Assembly: GCA_900545505.1 (NCBI GenBank)
Contig: UQZC01000090.1
Coordinates: forward strand, 1-6,804
Reading direction: 5' to 3'
DNA length: 6,804 nt
Origin: an uncultured Collinsella sp.
GTDB taxonomy: Bacteria > Actinomycetota > Coriobacteriia > Coriobacteriales > Coriobacteriaceae
The notes under the pieces are model-generated. The model made no database searches, had not been told where the DNA came from, and saw nothing but the letters and a program-made list of their open reading frames with translations. Every line of letters begins with the position of its first letter. Position 1 is the first letter of the stretch. Made by a program: the position numbers and the translations under genes. Positions 4,657 to 6,804 of this stretch are shown in pieces.

Positions 4657-6732
4657 ATGAGATTCTCGATTATTAGCGAGATCCCCGGCAGGACCCGTCT
4701 TCAATTGGCGGGTCCTGTGCCAGAGAGCGATCTCGATGCACTTCTTAAGCTCAGCGGCGATATCGACGGCGTGCACAAGGTGCGCGTTTATGGCCGTATT
4801 GGCCAGATGGCGCTGGAGTACGACGAGCCGCGCCGCGCCAGCGTGCTCGACGCCTTGGGCGCTCTCGATGCTCAAGCTATCGCCGATGCCAAGTCGGGCT
4901 ACGTGATGCAGCTTGAGCCACGCAAGCACAAGCTCGTCATGGATCTTGCCACACTTATCGGCGCCCACTACGCGCGCCGCTGGTTCTTGCCGACGCCTCT
5001 GCGTGCGGTGTTTGTCGTGGTCGGTTACATGACATTTTTGCGCGCCGCCCTCCGTGAGCTCGCGCAGCCGCGCCTGACCGTTCCCGTGCTCGACGCTTCG
5101 GCCATCGGCATTTCGTTCGTCAAGCGTGATGTCGACACCGCGGGTCAGACAATGTTCCTGCTCAACGTGGGCGAGCTGCTCGAGGACTACACCCGCGCCA
5201 TGAGCGAAAACGAACTCATCAACTCGCTGCTCGACGTGCCCGACAAGGCGCAAAAAGTGGTTGGTGACACCGAGGTGAGCGTTGCCGCCACCGAGCTTGA
5301 GCCCGGCGACTTGGTCGCCGTTCGCACCGGCATGTCCATCTGCATCGACGGCGTGGTCGAGCAGGGAAGCGCCATGGTTAACCAGGCGACCCTGACCGGC
5401 GAACCGCTTGCCGTCGAGCGCAGCGCGGGCGACGATGTATTCGCCGGCACCGTCGTGGAGGACGGCAGCATCTTGGTGCGCGTGCGCGCCAACACGGCGC
5501 AGACCAAACTGCGCTCGATCGTCTCGCTCGTGCAGACGGCCGACTCGCTCAAGTCCGAGGGCCAGTCACATATGGAGGACCTCGCCAACAAGATCGTCCC
5601 GTGGAACTTCCTGCTTGCGGGCCTGGTTGCGCTTACCACCCGCAGCCTCATCAAGACCTCGGCGGCACTGATGGTCGACTACTCGTGCGCACTCAAGCTC
5701 ACGGGTTCCGTTGCCGTCATGACCGCTATGAGCGATGCTGCCAAGATGGGCGTCATGGTCAAGGGCGCGAAGTACTTTGAGTCGTTTGCCAAGGCCGATA
5801 CCATTGTGTTTGATAAGACCGGCACGCTCACCGAGGCGCAGCCGCGTCTTGCCTGCGTACTCACCACCGATGGCTGGAGCGAGGACGAGATCCTGCGCCT
5901 TTCCGCTTGCTTGGAGGAGCATTTCCCGCATCCGGTGGCGCGTGCCGTGGTCAACGCTGCTCACGAGCGTGGGCTCGAGCACCGCGAGCGTCACGCTGCT
6001 GTCGAGTATATTGTGGCGCACGGCATCGCTTCGTCCATTGAAGGGCGTCGCGCCATCATCGGTTCGGCGCATTTTGTGTTTGAGGACGAGGGCGCACAGC
6101 TCGAATCCGACATTCAGGAGCAAATCGAGCTCCAGATGCAGGGCCTGTCGCCGCTGTATCTGGAGCTCGATGGCAAGGTCGTCGGCGTGCTCGGCATCGA
6201 GGATCCGCTCAAGGCCGGGGTCCGTGAGGCCATCGCCGACCTGCATGCGCTGGGCGTTAAGCATGTCGTTATGCTCACGGGCGATTCGGAGCGCACGGCC
6301 GAACGCATTGCGCGCGAGGCGGGTGTCGACGAGTTTAAGGCCGAACTGCTGCCCGAGGACAAGTACGCCTATGTGGAGCGTATTAAGAGCGAGGGGCGTC
6401 ATGTTGCCATGGTGGGCGACGGCGTCAACGATTCGCCGGCGCTCGGTTTGGCCGACGTGGGCTTGGCGATGGGTGGCGGAAGCGACATCGCAAAGGAGGT
6501 CGCCGATATCATCCTGACCGATACGGATCTTGCCGCGATCGTGCGCCTGCGCCGCATGAGTCAGGGCCTCATTGATCGTCTGACGAGCTCGTATTCCAAG
6601 GTGATGCTCACCAACTCGGCGCTGTTGGCATTGGGTATTACCGGCATGATCACTCCGCAGACGTCGTCACTGCTGCACAACGGCTCGACGATTGCCTACA
6701 GCCTGAGCAACGCGAAGGCTTACCTGCGTTAG
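4657..6732 (+). CDS. Heavy-metal-type (P1B-like) P-type ATPase without CPx motif
   Basis: This 691-residue ATP-driven cation pump should sit in the cytoplasmic membrane or an internal one. Residues 1-75 look like a degenerate HMA_2-like domain: they carry IPGRTRLQL but no CxxC. Core motifs are complete: actuator TGE (247-249), phosphorylation site DKTGT with Asp386, the P1B-typical His-Pro pair (425-426) for ATP binding, TGD (541-543) and the hinge GDGVND (587-592). Membrane helices are likely at about 111-133, 141-156, 161-180, 312-330, 332-356 and two in the last 50 residues, which carry LLHNGST (672-678). The transport helix reads DYSCALKLTGS (341-351), where copper and zinc pumps have CPC. 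Only Cys344 remains, and no proline is present. The substrate cannot be read from this. Iron or manganese is my guess, from the absence of CPC and the context. The ATG at 4657 has only a weak AGG at 8 nt, so translation probably depends on coupling to the small gene just upstream. Confidence 0.92.
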   Translation: MRFSIISEIPGRTRLQLAGPVPESDLDALLKLSGDIDGVHKVRVYGRIGQMALEYDEPRRASVLDALGALDAQAIADAKSGYVMQLEPRKHKLVMDLATLIGAHYARRWFLPTPLRAVFVVVGYMTFLRAALRELAQPRLTVPVLDASAIGISFVKRDVDTAGQTMFLLNVGELLEDYTRAMSENELINSLLDVPDKAQKVVGDTEVSVAATELEPGDLVAVRTGMSICIDGVVEQGSAMVNQATLTGEPLAVERSAGDDVFAGTVVEDGSILVRVRANTAQTKLRSIVSLVQTADSLKSEGQSHMEDLANKIVPWNFLLAGLVALTTRSLIKTSAALMVDYSCALKLTGSVAVMTAMSDAAKMGVMVKGAKYFESFAKADTIVFDKTGTLTEAQPRLACVLTTDGWSEDEILRLSACLEEHFPHPVARAVVNAAHERGLEHRERHAAVEYIVAHGIASSIEGRRAIIGSAHFVFEDEGAQLESDIQEQIELQMQGLSPLYLELDGKVVGVLGIEDPLKAGVREAIADLHALGVKHVVMLTGDSERTAERIAREAGVDEFKAELLPEDKYAYVERIKSEGRHVAMVGDGVNDSPALGLADVGLAMGGGSDIAKEVADIILTDTDLAAIVRLRRMSQGLIDRLTSSYSKVMLTNSALLALGITGMITPQTSSLLHNGSTIAYSLSNAKAYLR

Positions 6733-6750
6733 CAGGCGTGTTTACCCACG

Positions 6751-6804
6751 TTATCTGGCCTGCGCCCAGACGGGGCCGATGCGGTCGCCGTGTTCGATCA
6801 TATG
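6751..6804 (-). CDS. Possible 3' end of a convergent gene (enters from right edge)
   Basis: Read on the minus strand, the last 54 bases give 17 sense codons ending HMIEHGDRIGPVWAQAR and then TAA at 6753-6751. Nearly every codon ends in G or C, like real genes in this window, and the tail-to-tail arrangement 18 bp after the ATPase stop is common. The piece is too short to identify a family, and an open frame of this length could arise by chance. Confidence 0.4.
   Translation of the reverse strand, partial: HMIEHGDRIGPVWAQAR

Noticed and set aside
4333..5253. 306-codon minus-strand open frame
   Set aside because: It is antisense to the small protein and the N-terminal third of the ATPase, both clearly coding. 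Long antisense frames are expected in GC-rich genes.
5566..6402. 278-codon minus-strand open frame, and an overlapping 260-codon plus-strand frame
   Set aside because: Both shadow the conserved ATPase core motifs (DKTGT, HP, TGD), which fix the true frame. The plus-strand one is rich in Arg/Ser, as out-of-frame GC-rich DNA usually is.
6737..6750. CGTG/CACG inverted repeat between the convergent genes as a terminator
   Set aside because: The stem is only 4 bp, with no T-tract on either strand, which is not distinguishable from chance.
1..6804. CRISPR array, tRNA, rRNA, IS element or prophage genes
   Set aside because: I saw no regularly spaced repeats, tRNA-like cloverleaf, transposase motif or phage gene. 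Apart from the single hairpin element, the window looks like ordinary operon structure.

Overview
The window looks like chromosomal DNA from a GC-rich, probably anaerobic Gram-positive. A Coriobacteriia member such as Collinsella or a relative is the best guess. This rests on the GC-rich third positions, strong purine-rich ribosome sites, the kind of AraC regulator and paired ABC transporter genes, and the small-protein/P-type ATPase pair. It comes from family recall, not a search.

Layout, left to right. (1) Positions 1-506, minus strand: the N-terminal 168 codons of a regulator that runs off the left edge. It resembles the sensor half of AraC-family proteins that sit next to siderophore-type ABC transporters. 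(2) Positions 507-626: a divergent intergenic region with a 19-bp imperfect palindrome between plausible -35 and -10 elements. (3) Positions 627-4211: two abutting plus-strand genes for half-size ABC transporters (membrane domain plus ATPase domain), which should form a heterodimer. Their motifs point to the YbtPQ/IrtAB-like group, which has an exporter fold but is known for importing ferric siderophores. (4) Positions 4212-4392: a 181-bp intergenic region with a perfect 14-bp stem hairpin (probably an interspersed palindromic repeat), a candidate promoter overlapped by a palindrome resembling DtxR/IdeR iron boxes, and a leader hairpin just before the next ribosome site. (5) Positions 4393-4638: an 81-residue small protein with a glycine-rich membrane segment and three spaced cysteines, DUF6110-like. 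(6) Positions 4657-6732: a heavy-metal-type P-type ATPase that lacks both a CxxC N-terminal metal site and the usual CPx motif. (7) Positions 6751-6804, minus strand: a possible 3' end of a convergent gene.

The parts fit an iron-handling locus. The AraC-like protein probably senses a ligand and controls the ABC importer. The second transcription unit (small glycine-zipper protein plus non-CPx P1B ATPase, under a possible iron-box operator) could move iron or another transition metal across a membrane. Its architecture recalls the FezA/FezB pair of ferrosomes, the membrane-bounded iron stores of some anaerobes. That is the most interesting hypothesis here. It is an inference from architecture and motifs and is not proved by the sequence.
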